Assembly: GCF_025515205.1 (NCBI RefSeq)
Contig: NZ_JAOPFX010000003.1
Location: 62,001-126,000 of the forward strand
Direction: 5' to 3'
Length of the DNA stretch: 64,000 nt
Source: Microbacterium fluvii
GTDB taxonomy: Bacteria; Actinomycetota; Actinomycetes; Actinomycetales; Microbacteriaceae
The first letter of the stretch is position 1. Every line of letters starts with the position of its first letter. Shown one piece after another: positions 49,023 through 57,478 of the stretch. Position numbers and translations under genes: made by a program. The notes under the pieces were generated by a model, which was not told the DNA's origin, made no database searches, and worked only from the letters and a program-made list of their open reading frames with translations.

Positions 49023-49925
49023 GTGAGCACGCCCCTTCCGCAGCGCAGCGCGCGCCACCGCGAGCGCGTGCTCACGATGCGCGGCATCGCGAAGCACTTC
49101 GGCGCCGTCAAGGCGCTCACCGACGTCGACTTCTGGGTCAACGAGGGCGAGGTCGTCGCCCTCATCGGCGACAACGGCGCCGGCAAGTCCACGCTCGTCA
49201 ACCTCCTCGCCGGCGTGCATTCTCCGGATGCCGGCACCATCGAGTTCGACGGAGAGAACGTGCAGATCGCGAGCCCCGCCGACTCGCAGGAGCTCGGCAT
49301 CGCGACGGTGTTCCAAGACCTGGCTCTCTGCGACAACCTCGACGTCGTCGCGAACCTCTGGCTCGGCCGCGAGCTGACCGCCGAGGGCGCGCTCGACGAG
49401 GTCGGCATGGAGGAGCAGACCTGGGCGCTGCTGCGCGAGCTCGCCGCCAAGATCCCCTCGGTGCGCACGCCAGTCGCCTCTCTGTCGGGCGGGCAGCGGC
49501 AGACGGTCGCGATCGCCCGCTCGCTCATCGGCGAGCCGCGCGTCGTGATCCTCGACGAGCCGACGGCGGCCCTCGGCGTCGCCCAGACCGCCGAGGTGCT
49601 GAACCTCATCGAGCGCCTGCGCGAGCGCGGTCACGGCGTTGTGCTCATCAGCCACAATATGGCCGACGTCATGGCCGTCGCCGACCGCATCGTCGTGCTG
49701 CGCCTCGGCCGCAACAACGGCGTCTACAACGCCGCCGAGGTCACCACCGAGGTGCTCATCGCGGCGATCACGGGGGCCGTCGACCAGCAGAGTGCGAAGC
49801 GGATGCCGGGGCCCGCAGCGACGGAGGCCAGTGCCGCCGCACTCGCCGACAGCGGCGTCATCCGCCTGCCCGACCGGCCGCCGCGGCGCCCGCGCCCCGG
49901 CGGCCGGCGGGAGGACCGCACGTGA
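49023..49925 (+). CDS. Sugar ABC transporter ATP-binding protein
   Basis: A 300-residue ATPase with a single cassette. Walker A is GDNGAGKST, signature LSGGQRQTVAIARSL, Walker B VVILDEPTAALG, switch His LISHNMADV. Most CUT2 ATPases (RbsA, XylG) carry two cassettes; the single-cassette form (FrcA-like) must dimerise. The 45-residue tail rich in Pro and Arg is unusual. GTG start 10 bases after the binding-protein stop. Confidence 0.93.
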   Translation: MSTPLPQRSARHRERVLTMRGIAKHFGAVKALTDVDFWVNEGEVVALIGDNGAGKSTLVNLLAGVHSPDAGTIEFDGENVQIASPADSQELGIATVFQDLALCDNLDVVANLWLGRELTAEGALDEVGMEEQTWALLRELAAKIPSVRTPVASLSGGQRQTVAIARSLIGEPRVVILDEPTAALGVAQTAEVLNLIERLRERGHGVVLISHNMADVMAVADRIVVLRLGRNNGVYNAAEVTTEVLIAAITGAVDQQSAKRMPGPAATEASAAALADSGVIRLPDRPPRRPRPGGRREDRT

Positions 49926-51130
49926 GCGTCGTCGAAGAGGAGCGTCGCAGCATCCGTTCGTGGCTCGACCAGCTCGTCGCCCGCGTCAGAGGGGGAGACC
50001 TGGGGTCGCTGCCGGTCGTGCTCGGGCTCGCCGTCATCTGGACGGTGTTCCAGCTGCTCAACCCGGTGTTCCTCTCCAGCCGCAACCTCGTCGACCTCAC
50101 GATGCAGTGCGCCGCCACCGGCACGATCGCCCTCGGGATCGTCATCGTGCTGCTGCTGGGCGAGATCGATCTGTCGGTCGGCTCGGTGTCGGGGCTCGCC
50201 TCGGCCGTGCTGGTCGTCTCGTTCGTGCAGCTGCAGTGGCCGCTGGTGCTGGCGCTCGTCGCCGCCGTCGGGGCCGGGTCGCTCGCGGGCCTTCTCTACG
50301 GGTTCCTGTTCACGCGCTTCGGGCTGCCGAGCTTCGTGATCACCCTCGCGGGGCTGCTCGGCATCCTCGGCGTGCAGCTGTGGGTGCTCGGCAGCGCGGG
50401 ATCGATCAATCTGCCCTTCGACTCGGCGATCGTGCAGTTCGCCCAGCACCTGTTCCTGCCCCCGTGGCTCTCGTACGTCGTGGTCGTCGTCGCGGTGGCG
50501 CTCTACGCCTGGTCGCTCGCGCGGCGCGCGCGCCGCCGGACGGCGGCCAACCTCGACAGCCAGAGCTATCGGCAGATCGCGGTGCGCTCCGGCATCCTCC
50601 TCGCGTTCCTCCTCGCCACCGCCTGGTATCTCAACCTCTCGCGGGGCGTCGGGGTCATGTTCCTGTGCTTCGTGCTGCTCGTCGTCGTGATGAACCTCGT
50701 GCTCACCCGCACGCGGTGGGGCCGGGCGGTGTACGCCGTCGGCGGATCGGTCGAGGCGGCCAGGCGCGCCGGCATCCGCGTCGACCGCATCTACGTCTCG
50801 GGCTTCGTGCTGTGCTCGTCGCTGGCCGCCGCCGGCGGCGTGCTCGCGGCGGCGCGGCTGGCGGCGGCCAACCAGAGCTCGGGCGCCGGTGACATCAATC
50901 TCAACGCGATCGCGGCGGCCGTCATCGGCGGGGCGTCGCTGTTCGGCGGGCGGGGGACGGCGTTCGCGGCGCTGCTGGGCATCGTCGTGATCCAGTCGAT
51001 CTCGTCGGGGCTGAACCTGCTCAATCTCGACTCGTCGGTGCAGTTCATGGTCACCGGTGTCGTGCTCGTGCTGGCCGTCATGATCGACTCCGTCTCGCGC
51101 CGAACGAGGGTCGCAACCGGCAGAGCGTAG
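49922..51130 (+). CDS. Sugar ABC transporter permease, CUT2 (XylH-like)
   Basis: A 402-residue BPD_transp_2 permease with about ten helices. Diagnostic segments are VLLLGEIDLSVGSVSGLA, RFGLPSFVITLAGLLGILG, RTRWGRAVYAVGGSVEAARRAGI and AAVIGGASLFGGRGT. The GTG start overlaps the ATPase stop. It completes the first transporter. Confidence 0.94.
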   Translation: MSVVEEERRSIRSWLDQLVARVRGGDLGSLPVVLGLAVIWTVFQLLNPVFLSSRNLVDLTMQCAATGTIALGIVIVLLLGEIDLSVGSVSGLASAVLVVSFVQLQWPLVLALVAAVGAGSLAGLLYGFLFTRFGLPSFVITLAGLLGILGVQLWVLGSAGSINLPFDSAIVQFAQHLFLPPWLSYVVVVVAVALYAWSLARRARRRTAANLDSQSYRQIAVRSGILLAFLLATAWYLNLSRGVGVMFLCFVLLVVVMNLVLTRTRWGRAVYAVGGSVEAARRAGIRVDRIYVSGFVLCSSLAAAGGVLAAARLAAANQSSGAGDINLNAIAAAVIGGASLFGGRGTAFAALLGIVVIQSISSGLNLLNLDSSVQFMVTGVVLVLAVMIDSVSRRTRVATGRA

Positions 51131-51290
51131 TCGCATCGATTCGACCGTGGGTTCATCGAGCGAACGCGGATCGATGGATGCGGAATCTTTATGTTCATGT
51201 CTTGACTTCAAGTTGTGAACGCCGGATGATCGTGCCCAGTGGGCGAGGGAGCCCACCTGCAATCGCACATTCGACGACGAAAGGCGAACG
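51131..51290 (+). promoter_or_regulatory. Promoter, operator and 5' leader of the second sugar transporter
   Basis: TTGACT at 51202-51207, 17 bases, GATGAT at 51225-51230. CTTGACTTCAAG (51201-51212) is a 10/12 palindrome overlapping the -35, flanked by TTCA and TGAA, and is a candidate ROK operator. GTGGGC-N6-GCCCAC at 51239-51256 forms a small leader hairpin. AAAGG precedes the ATG. No gene is present. Confidence 0.55.
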
Positions 51291-52400
51291 ATGAAGAAGA
51301 CCTCTCTGGCTGCCGCAGCAGCCGTCAGCGGCATCGCCGCACTGCTGCTGGCCGGCTGCTCAGGCGGCTCCACTCCGACCGAGACCACCAGCGGCGGCGG
51401 TGAGGCCTCGGCCGGCCGTGCCTGCGTGATCCTGCCCGATGCGGCATCCTCCCCCCGCTGGGAGAACTTCGACCGCAAGTACCTGCAGGAGGGGCTCGAA
51501 GCCGCCGGTTTCGAGGCCGACATCCAGAACGCGCAGGGCGACACCTCGAAGTACGCGACCCTGGCCGAGCAGCAGCTCACCAAGGGCTGCGGCGTCATGC
51601 TGCTGGTCGACTACAACGGCGCCGCCGAGGGCGTCGCGACCAAGGCCAAGGCGCAGGGCATCCCCGTGATCGCCTACGACCGCCCCTTCACCGGTGCCGA
51701 CTACTACGTGTCGTTCGACAACGTCGAGGTCGGACGGCTCCAGGGTCAGACGGTGCTCGACGGCCTCGAGGCCGCAGGGGTCGACCCTGCCGACGCGGTG
51801 GTCGTCTACATGGGCGGCGACCCGACCGACGGCAACGCGAAGATGTTCCACGACGGCGCCGTCGAGGTGATGGAGGCCGCGGGCATCAAGCCGGCCGCCG
51901 AGCCCACCGGCGTGTGGGACGGCGCCAAGTCGCAGACCAACTTCGAGCAGGCCCTGACGAGCCTCGACGGAAAGGTCGACGGCGTGTGGGCCGCCAACGA
52001 CACCAACGCCGACGGCGTCATCAAGGTGCTCCAGGACAAGAGCCTCACGGGTGTGGCGGTCTCGGGTCAGGACGCCAACCTCGAGGGTCTGCGCAACATC
52101 CTGGCAGGGTGGCAGACGGCGACCGTCTACAAGCCGGTCAAGCTCGAGGCCGACAAGGCCGTGGAGGTCGCCGTCGCGATCCTCAACGGCGAGACCCCGA
52201 CCGCCGACCAGAAGCTCGACGACGGCACCCCGTACATCGCGGTGACGCCTCAGCTGGTCGGACCCGACGAGGTCAAGGATGTCGTGGCCGCAGGCGACGC
52301 CTCCGCCGACGAGGTCTGCGCGGGCACGCTGCCGAGCAGCGAGGACCCGTCGACCGAGGTGACGATGGCCGACCTCTGCAGCGAGCACGGCGTACAGTAA
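51291..52400 (+). CDS. Sugar ABC transporter substrate-binding lipoprotein (second system)
   Basis: A 369-residue PBP1 lipoprotein. Signal MKKTSLAAAAAVSGIAALLLAG with Cys in LLAGC, then a Ser/Thr/Gly-rich linker. Ligand-binding landmarks are GIPVIAYDRPF, YYVSFDNVEVGRLQG, YMGGDPTDGNAKMF, VWAANDTNADGVI and VSGQDANLEGLR. It resembles the 47972 product in architecture but is clearly diverged. First gene of its own transcript. Confidence 0.93.
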   Translation: MKKTSLAAAAAVSGIAALLLAGCSGGSTPTETTSGGGEASAGRACVILPDAASSPRWENFDRKYLQEGLEAAGFEADIQNAQGDTSKYATLAEQQLTKGCGVMLLVDYNGAAEGVATKAKAQGIPVIAYDRPFTGADYYVSFDNVEVGRLQGQTVLDGLEAAGVDPADAVVVYMGGDPTDGNAKMFHDGAVEVMEAAGIKPAAEPTGVWDGAKSQTNFEQALTSLDGKVDGVWAANDTNADGVIKVLQDKSLTGVAVSGQDANLEGLRNILAGWQTATVYKPVKLEADKAVEVAVAILNGETPTADQKLDDGTPYIAVTPQLVGPDEVKDVVAAGDASADEVCAGTLPSSEDPSTEVTMADLCSEHGVQ

Positions 52401-52411
52401 GCGCCAGTCGT

Positions 52412-52449
52412 GAGGGGCGTCGCGCCGTCACCGGCGTGGCGCCCCTTCG
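52412..52449 (+). other. Intercistronic hairpin after the binding-protein gene
   Basis: GAGGGGCGTCGC and the near-complementary GTGGCGCCCCTTC enclose a second small GCC/GGC stem. Partial terminators in this position commonly keep binding-protein mRNA more abundant than the membrane components. Confidence 0.45.
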
Positions 52450-52478
52450 GCACTCGGCCCTACCGCAAGGAAGCGATA

Positions 52479-53264
52479 ATGCCCGAACCCATCATCGAAC
52501 TCAGAGATGTCAAGAAGTCGTTCGGCCCGGTCAGCGTGCTCAAGGGCGTCGACCTGAGCGTCTACCCCGGCCGCGTCACGGCCCTCGTCGGCGACAACGG
52601 CGCCGGAAAGTCCACGCTCATCAAGGGCCTCGCGGGGGTCCAGCCCTACGACGAGGGTGAGGTGCTCGTCGACGGAGAGCACCGCGACCTGCACACCCCG
52701 CGCGAGGCCGCGGGCCTGGGCATCGAAGTCGTGTACCAGGACCTCGCGCTGTGCGACAACCTCGACATCGTGCAGAACATGTTCCTCGGCCGCGAAGAGC
52801 TCTCGGCCGGCACCTTCGACGAGGGGCTCATGGAGCGTGAGGCCTCTGACACGCTGCGCTCGCTGTCGGTGCGCACCGTCAAGTCGGTCAGGCAGAAGGT
52901 CTCGAGCCTGTCGGGCGGCCAGCGGCAGACGGTCGCGATCGCCCGCGCCGTGCTCAAGAAGGCGCGCGTCGTGATCCTCGACGAGCCGACCGCTGCCCTG
53001 GGCGTCGCCCAGACCGAGCAGGTGCTCAACCTCGTCACCCGGCTCAAAGAGCAGGGCGTCGCGGTGATCCTCATCAGCCACAACCTCGCCGACGTCTTCG
53101 CCGTCGCCGACGACGTCGCCGTGCTCTATCTCGGTCAGCTCGTCGCGCAGGTGCCCGTCGCCGAGACCACCCGCGACGACGTCGTGGGGTACATCACCGG
53201 AACCAAGACCATGGGGGTCACCCTCATCGAGACGTCGACCATCACGACGGGAGGAGCGGAATGA
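52479..53264 (+). CDS. Sugar ABC transporter ATP-binding protein (second system)
   Basis: A 261-residue single-cassette ATPase. Walker A GDNGAGKST, signature LSGGQRQTVAIARAV, Walker B VVILDEPTAALG, switch His LISHNLADV. It is very similar to the 49023 product through the core (YQDLALCDNLD, PTAALGVAQT) but lacks its basic tail. AAGGAAG precedes the ATG. It overlaps the permease start by ATGA. Confidence 0.94.
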   Translation: MPEPIIELRDVKKSFGPVSVLKGVDLSVYPGRVTALVGDNGAGKSTLIKGLAGVQPYDEGEVLVDGEHRDLHTPREAAGLGIEVVYQDLALCDNLDIVQNMFLGREELSAGTFDEGLMEREASDTLRSLSVRTVKSVRQKVSSLSGGQRQTVAIARAVLKKARVVILDEPTAALGVAQTEQVLNLVTRLKEQGVAVILISHNLADVFAVADDVAVLYLGQLVAQVPVAETTRDDVVGYITGTKTMGVTLIETSTITTGGAE

Positions 53265-54529
53265 CCACCACTGCTCGCACGAACGCCGCTCCCGACCCCG
53301 TGGCGAGCGACCTCATCGGCAGCGGCGTCGAGGGAGGCCTCGTCGACCAGATCACGGCCTGGTGGCAGCGGGTGCGCAGCGGCGACATGGGGGCGCTCCC
53401 CGCCGTCGGCGGCCTCGTCGTGCTCACCATCCTGTTCGCGCTGCTCAGCCCCTACTACCTGACGGCCGGCAACTTCGCGAACCTCATGAACCAGGCGGCC
53501 TCGCTCGTGATGCTCGGGATGGCACTCGTGTTCGTGCTGCTGCTGGGTGAGATCGACCTGTCGGCCGGTGTCACCGGCGGCGTCGCGATGGCGCTGTTCG
53601 TCGTGCTCAACGTGAAGTTCGGCTTCGCGTGGCCGCTCGCCCTCGTGCTCGGGTTCGGCTTCGGCCTGGCCACCGGCGCCCTCATCGGCTTCCTCGTCGC
53701 GAGGGTCGGCATCCCATCGTTCGTCGTGACGCTCGGCCTGTTCCTGGGCTACCAGGGCCTCGCGCTGCTGATCATCGGCGCGGGCGGCCTCTACCCGATC
53801 AACGCGCCAGAGCTCATCGCGCTGCAGAACGGCAACCTGCCGGTGTGGGGCGGGTGGGTCATGCTCACGATCATGCTGCTCATCTCGGGCGGCATCTCGT
53901 TCTGGGACCGCTCGCGCCGCAAGAGGGCCGGCGTCCCCAACCGGGCGATCTCGCTCGTGTGGATCAAGCTCGGCGTCATCGCGGTGCTCGGCGGCGCGGT
54001 CGTGGGCGTGCTCAACCTCAACCGCTCGCAGTCGGTCATCCCCGTGCAGGGCGTGCCGATCATCGTGCCGGTGGTGCTCACGATCCTGTTCATCGGCACC
54101 TTCGTGCTCGACCGCACCAAGTTCGGCCGCTACGTCTACGCGATCGGCGGCAACGCCGAGGCGGCCAGGCGCTCGGGCGTCAAGGTGCGGTGGGTCAAGT
54201 GGGGCTGCTTCGTGATCTGCTCGGGGCTCGCGGTGATGGCGGGCCTGTTCGCCCAGACCCGCATCGGATCGGTGGATGCGGCAGCCGGCCGCGACATCGT
54301 GCTCAGCGGCGTGGCGGCGGCCGTCGTCGGCGGCGTGAGCCTGTTCGGCGGACGCGGCCGCCTTGTGCACGCCGCGATCGGCGCCCTGGTGATCGCCTCG
54401 ATCACCAACGGCCTGGGCCTGCTCAACCTGCCGGCCGGCATCAACCTGCTGGTCACCGGCGGCGTGCTGATCCTCGCCGCGACCGTCGACGCGCTGTCGC
54501 GGCTGCGTGGCGGGCAGGTGCGCACCTGA
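53261..54529 (+). CDS. Sugar ABC transporter permease, CUT2 (second system)
   Basis: A 422-residue BPD_transp_2 permease. Segments LLLGEIDLSAGVTGGVA, ARVGIPSFVVTLGLFLGYQG, RTKFGRYVYAIGGNAEAARRSGV and AAVVGGVSLFGGRGR match XylH-type proteins. It closes the second transporter, followed by a palindromic repeat. Confidence 0.94.
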   Translation: MTTTARTNAAPDPVASDLIGSGVEGGLVDQITAWWQRVRSGDMGALPAVGGLVVLTILFALLSPYYLTAGNFANLMNQAASLVMLGMALVFVLLLGEIDLSAGVTGGVAMALFVVLNVKFGFAWPLALVLGFGFGLATGALIGFLVARVGIPSFVVTLGLFLGYQGLALLIIGAGGLYPINAPELIALQNGNLPVWGGWVMLTIMLLISGGISFWDRSRRKRAGVPNRAISLVWIKLGVIAVLGGAVVGVLNLNRSQSVIPVQGVPIIVPVVLTILFIGTFVLDRTKFGRYVYAIGGNAEAARRSGVKVRWVKWGCFVICSGLAVMAGLFAQTRIGSVDAAAGRDIVLSGVAAAVVGGVSLFGGRGRLVHAAIGALVIASITNGLGLLNLPAGINLLVTGGVLILAATVDALSRLRGGQVRT

Positions 54530-54542
54530 CCCCACCCCCCAC

Positions 54543-54605
54543 CGGTTACGGTCGCGACGCGCCGCGGGGCCCGAGTGCCCGCACGGCGCGTCGTGACCGT
54601 AACCG
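54543..54605. repeat. 63-bp inverted-repeat element (GGTTACGGTC family), copy 2
   Basis: CGGTTACGGTCGCGACGCGC and GCGCGTCGTGACCGTAACCG flank a G/C-rich loop. It is nearly identical to the 28574 copy and lies 13 bases after the permease stop, a terminator position. Confidence 0.8.
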
Positions 54606-54637
54606 ATTCGAGCACTCGCGTGTGATCGGATAGAGCC

Positions 54638-55690
54638 GTGGCGATGAGGGAGTGGATGCACGCGGTCGGGGCCGCGCTGCGCAGCCTCTTCCACTTCCAC
54701 CGCTCACCCGTGCGCCGCTGGCCGCTCGCGCTGCAGGCGGCCCTCGGCATCGCCGTGCCCATCACGGTCTTCACGCTCGCGGGGCTCCCGCAGCTCGGCT
54801 TCCAGGCCTCCGCCGGCGCCTTCACGGTGATCTTCGCGTCGCAGCTGCCCACTGTGGAGCGGGCCCGGCTGCTGCCGCTGATCGGCGCGGGCCTCGTCGC
54901 CTGTGCGGCTCTCGGCGCGCTGCTGTCGGCATCCGACATCGCGGTCCTGATCGGCCTCTTCGTCGTGACGGCCGCCTCGAGCGCCGTCGCCTACGGCCGC
55001 TCGCTCGGGCCTCCTGGGCCGGTCTTCTTCGTGCTCGTCTATGGGCTCTCGGCGAACGCGGCGCGGGCGACGGATGCTGTCGGCGCCGCCATCGGCGTCG
55101 CGGCCCTGGCCGGTGGTGTCGCCGTCGCCTACCTCATCGCCATGACGCCGCTGCTGCATCGGCGCAACCGGCGCATCCGCGCGCGCCCCCTGCGGCAGCT
55201 CGCGCCGCGGGCCGACCTGCGGGGCTCCGCCGGAACCCTGCTGGTGCGCGCCGTCGCCGTCGGCACGGTCGGCACCCTCATCGGGGCGCTGGGCGATCCG
55301 CACCGCGCGTACTGGATCGTCGGGGCCGGCATCGCCGTCGTGGGTGTCGCGAGCAGGCGCCAGCTCGCGCTCGAGCGCGGCATCCATCGCGTCATCGGCA
55401 CTGTGGTCGGCGCCGGGCTCTTCCTGCTGGTCGCGCAGCTGCCGCTGACCGGGCTCTGGCTCGCGCTCGTGATGGGCGGGCTGCAGTTCGTGATCGAGCT
55501 GGTCGTGGTGCGCAACTACGCGCTCGCGCTCACCTTCATCACACCCCTCGTGCTGCTGCTGACCACTGCCGCCACCGGCACGATCGACACGACGGTGGTC
55601 TCGGAGCGCATCATCGACACCCTGATCGGCGCGCTCCTGGGAGCCGTCTCGGGATTGCTGCACACCCGTGCGGAGCCGCCGTCGCGGTGA
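54638..55690 (+). CDS. FUSC family membrane protein
   Basis: A 350-residue protein with two blocks of about five to six hydrophobic helices each (about 30-165 and 205-340) around a basic loop (RRNRRIRARPLRQL). The second block carries the FUSC-type DPHRAYWIVGAGIAVVG, LERGIHRVIGTVVGAGLF and EQ-like VVVRNYALALTFITPLVLLL. FUSC proteins are linked to export of aromatic acids (AaeB) in Gram-negatives; function in actinobacteria is unclear. Start is GTG 54638; ATG 54644 is an alternative. Confidence 0.83.
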   Translation: MAMREWMHAVGAALRSLFHFHRSPVRRWPLALQAALGIAVPITVFTLAGLPQLGFQASAGAFTVIFASQLPTVERARLLPLIGAGLVACAALGALLSASDIAVLIGLFVVTAASSAVAYGRSLGPPGPVFFVLVYGLSANAARATDAVGAAIGVAALAGGVAVAYLIAMTPLLHRRNRRIRARPLRQLAPRADLRGSAGTLLVRAVAVGTVGTLIGALGDPHRAYWIVGAGIAVVGVASRRQLALERGIHRVIGTVVGAGLFLLVAQLPLTGLWLALVMGGLQFVIELVVVRNYALALTFITPLVLLLTTAATGTIDTTVVSERIIDTLIGALLGAVSGLLHTRAEPPSR

Positions 55691-55702
55691 CAGGTTGGAG
55701 GC

Positions 55703-56029
55703 ATGACCCGCGTGCTGATCGTTCTCACCGCCTCTGACGTCATCCGCCTCGACGACGGCACCGAGCACCCCACGGGGTTCTGGGCCGAGGAGTTCGTCAC
55801 CGCCCATCGCGGACTGACCGCCGCGGGGTTCGACGTCGCGATCGCGACCCCCGGTGGGCGCCCCGCTCCCGCCGATCCCGCCTCGATCACAGCCGAGGGG
55901 GTCGGCGATGCCGCGAAGGCGGCCGACTATGCGGGCTACCTCGACGAGATCGCCGACGCGGTCGCGCACCCCGCGGCGATCGAAGACGTCGAGATCGCCG
56001 CCCTGACCCCTGACCGCCTGACCGCCTGA
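55703..56029 (+). pseudogene. Truncated DJ-1/PfpI-like protein
   Basis: A 108-residue frame matching the N-terminal half of the type 1 glutamine-amidotransferase / DJ-1/PfpI family (RVLIVLTASDVIRLDDGTEHPTG, AGFDVAIATPGGRPAPADP). Full members are about 220 residues and carry a GCHG-type nucleophile Cys in the second half. That half is absent here, and the next sequence is a palindromic repeat and a convergent gene. It is probably a remnant. It could still be expressed as a small protein. Confidence 0.65.
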
Positions 56030-56034
56030 CCCTC

Positions 56035-56100
56035 CCCGCGACTTGGCACCTTCCGCCGCCTGTCGCGCACCCGAAGCGGCAACAGGTGCCAACTCGCGGG
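56035..56100. repeat. Palindromic intergenic element (CGCGACTTGGCACCT arms)
   Basis: CCCGCGACTTGGCACCT and AGGTGCCAACTCGCGGG form a 17-base stem with one mismatch around a 32-base loop. It follows directly after the truncated DJ-1 frame and precedes the convergent MFS stop. Confidence 0.75.
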
Positions 56101-56133
56101 AAGAGAAGGGGGGCGGATGCTGCCGCCTGCGCG

Positions 56134-57333
56134 TCAGCGACGCTCGAGCACGAAGCTCTCGCGGCCGGCGAAGACGCCGATGGCGCTCAGCCCCAGCATG
56201 ATCACGAGCAGCAGGGCGAGGGGCGTGCCCCACCCGCCGGTCGCGGCATACAGCGCACCGAACGCGACGGGGCCGAGGGCGGCCACGCCGTAGCCGAACG
56301 ACTGCGACATGCCCGACAGCGCCGTCGCGGCGTCGTGGTCGCGCGCCCGCTCGGCCATGAGGGTCAGCGCCATGCCGAGCGAGGCTCCCGAGAACAGTCC
56401 GAGCACGGCGCACCACACGAGGATCGCGTCGGGCGCGACCATGAGACCGACCGTGCCGGCCGCTCCCAGCAGCGGGATGAGCGCGGGCACGAGGCGCTTC
56501 AGACGTCCCCGCAGAGCGAAGGGCACAGTCAGGGAGCCGACGATCGAGACGAGCTGATAGAACATGACGTCGAACCCGGCGGTGACCGCATCGCGCCCGC
56601 CCGAGGTCGAGATCGCGGCGAGCCACGTGACCAGGATGTAGAAGGTCGCCGACTGCAGCCCCATGTATCCGGCCACGAGCCATGCGACCGGGTCGCGCCA
56701 GATGCCCGTCGGCGGATGCCGGTGGCCACGCGGCAGCGCGGCCGGGCGCGGCTCGTGGCGGGTCGCGGCCGCCCAGGCCACGATCGCGAACGGCAGCAGC
56801 ACGCCGCCGGTGATCAGCAGCGCGAAGCGCCAGCCCGCGGTGCCGCCGGCGAACGGCAGCTCGGCCAGCGGCACGACGGCGCCCGAGGCGAGGGCGCCGA
56901 ACGCGCCCAGGAGCGCCGAGTACACGCCCATCATCACGGGCACTCTGGAGGGGAAGTCGCGCTTGATCGCGGCGGGCATGAGCACGTTGCCGATGCCGAT
57001 GGCCACGCCGATCACGATCGTGCCGATCCACAGCCACGCGCTCGCCCCGGGGATCGATCGCACGACCACGCCGATCACGAGCAGCCCGAGAGCCGCCAGC
57101 ATCGTGCGCGACAGGCCGAACCGGCGGCTGAGGTCGTGCGCGAACGGAGACACGATCAGCCACGTGATGAGCACGAGCGACGAGATCAGTCCCAGCACCG
57201 CCGTCGGCACCCCGATGTCGGCGCCGATGTCGTCGAGCACGGGGCCGATCGCGGTGATGGCGGGGCGCATGTTCGCGGCCACGAGACACACCGCCACCAC
57301 CAGCAGAACGGGGGAGGTGTGGCGGGCCTTCAC
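56134..57333 (-). CDS. MFS transporter, CynX/NimT-like
   Basis: A 399-residue, 12-helix MFS carrier. The start LLVVAVCLVAANMRPAITAIGPVLDDI is typical of the CynX/NimT (cyanate / 2-nitroimidazole) branch. The loop DLSRRFGLSRTMLAALG, NVLMPAAIKRDFP and QSFGYGVAALGPVAFGAL support this. Substrate unknown. It is divergent from the IclR/pca genes. Confidence 0.88.
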   Translation of the reverse strand: MKARHTSPVLLVVAVCLVAANMRPAITAIGPVLDDIGADIGVPTAVLGLISSLVLITWLIVSPFAHDLSRRFGLSRTMLAALGLLVIGVVVRSIPGASAWLWIGTIVIGVAIGIGNVLMPAAIKRDFPSRVPVMMGVYSALLGAFGALASGAVVPLAELPFAGGTAGWRFALLITGGVLLPFAIVAWAAATRHEPRPAALPRGHRHPPTGIWRDPVAWLVAGYMGLQSATFYILVTWLAAISTSGGRDAVTAGFDVMFYQLVSIVGSLTVPFALRGRLKRLVPALIPLLGAAGTVGLMVAPDAILVWCAVLGLFSGASLGMALTLMAERARDHDAATALSGMSQSFGYGVAALGPVAFGALYAATGGWGTPLALLLVIMLGLSAIGVFAGRESFVLERR

Positions 57334-57354
57334 CTGCTCATCCTAGGAGCGGCG

Positions 57355-57414
57355 ACCATGTGGCACACCTGGGGTGCTCCAGGGCACCTGAACCCGCGAG
57401 GTGTGCCACATGGT
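57355..57414. repeat. 16-bp inverted repeat, same arm as at 15148-15249
   Basis: ACCATGTGGCACACCT at 57355-57370 and its exact complement at 57399-57414 enclose 28 bases. Here the element is between divergent genes, so it is not simply a terminator. Confidence 0.78.
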
Positions 57415-57440
57415 GAGCAGCACGAGAGGGAGCGAAGCGC

Positions 57441-57474
57441 ACCTCCCGCCCCGGGTACGCTCGGGGCGGGAGGT
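57441..57474 (+). promoter_or_regulatory. Perfect 12-bp hairpin containing the ribosome site of the IclR gene
   Basis: ACCTCCCGCCCC and GGGGCGGGAGGT pair around a 10-base loop. The right arm holds the GGGAGG ribosome site, 5 bases before the GTG at 57479. If transcribed, the hairpin would hide the site; as DNA it could be an operator. Confidence 0.55.
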
Positions 57475-57478
57475 CGCA

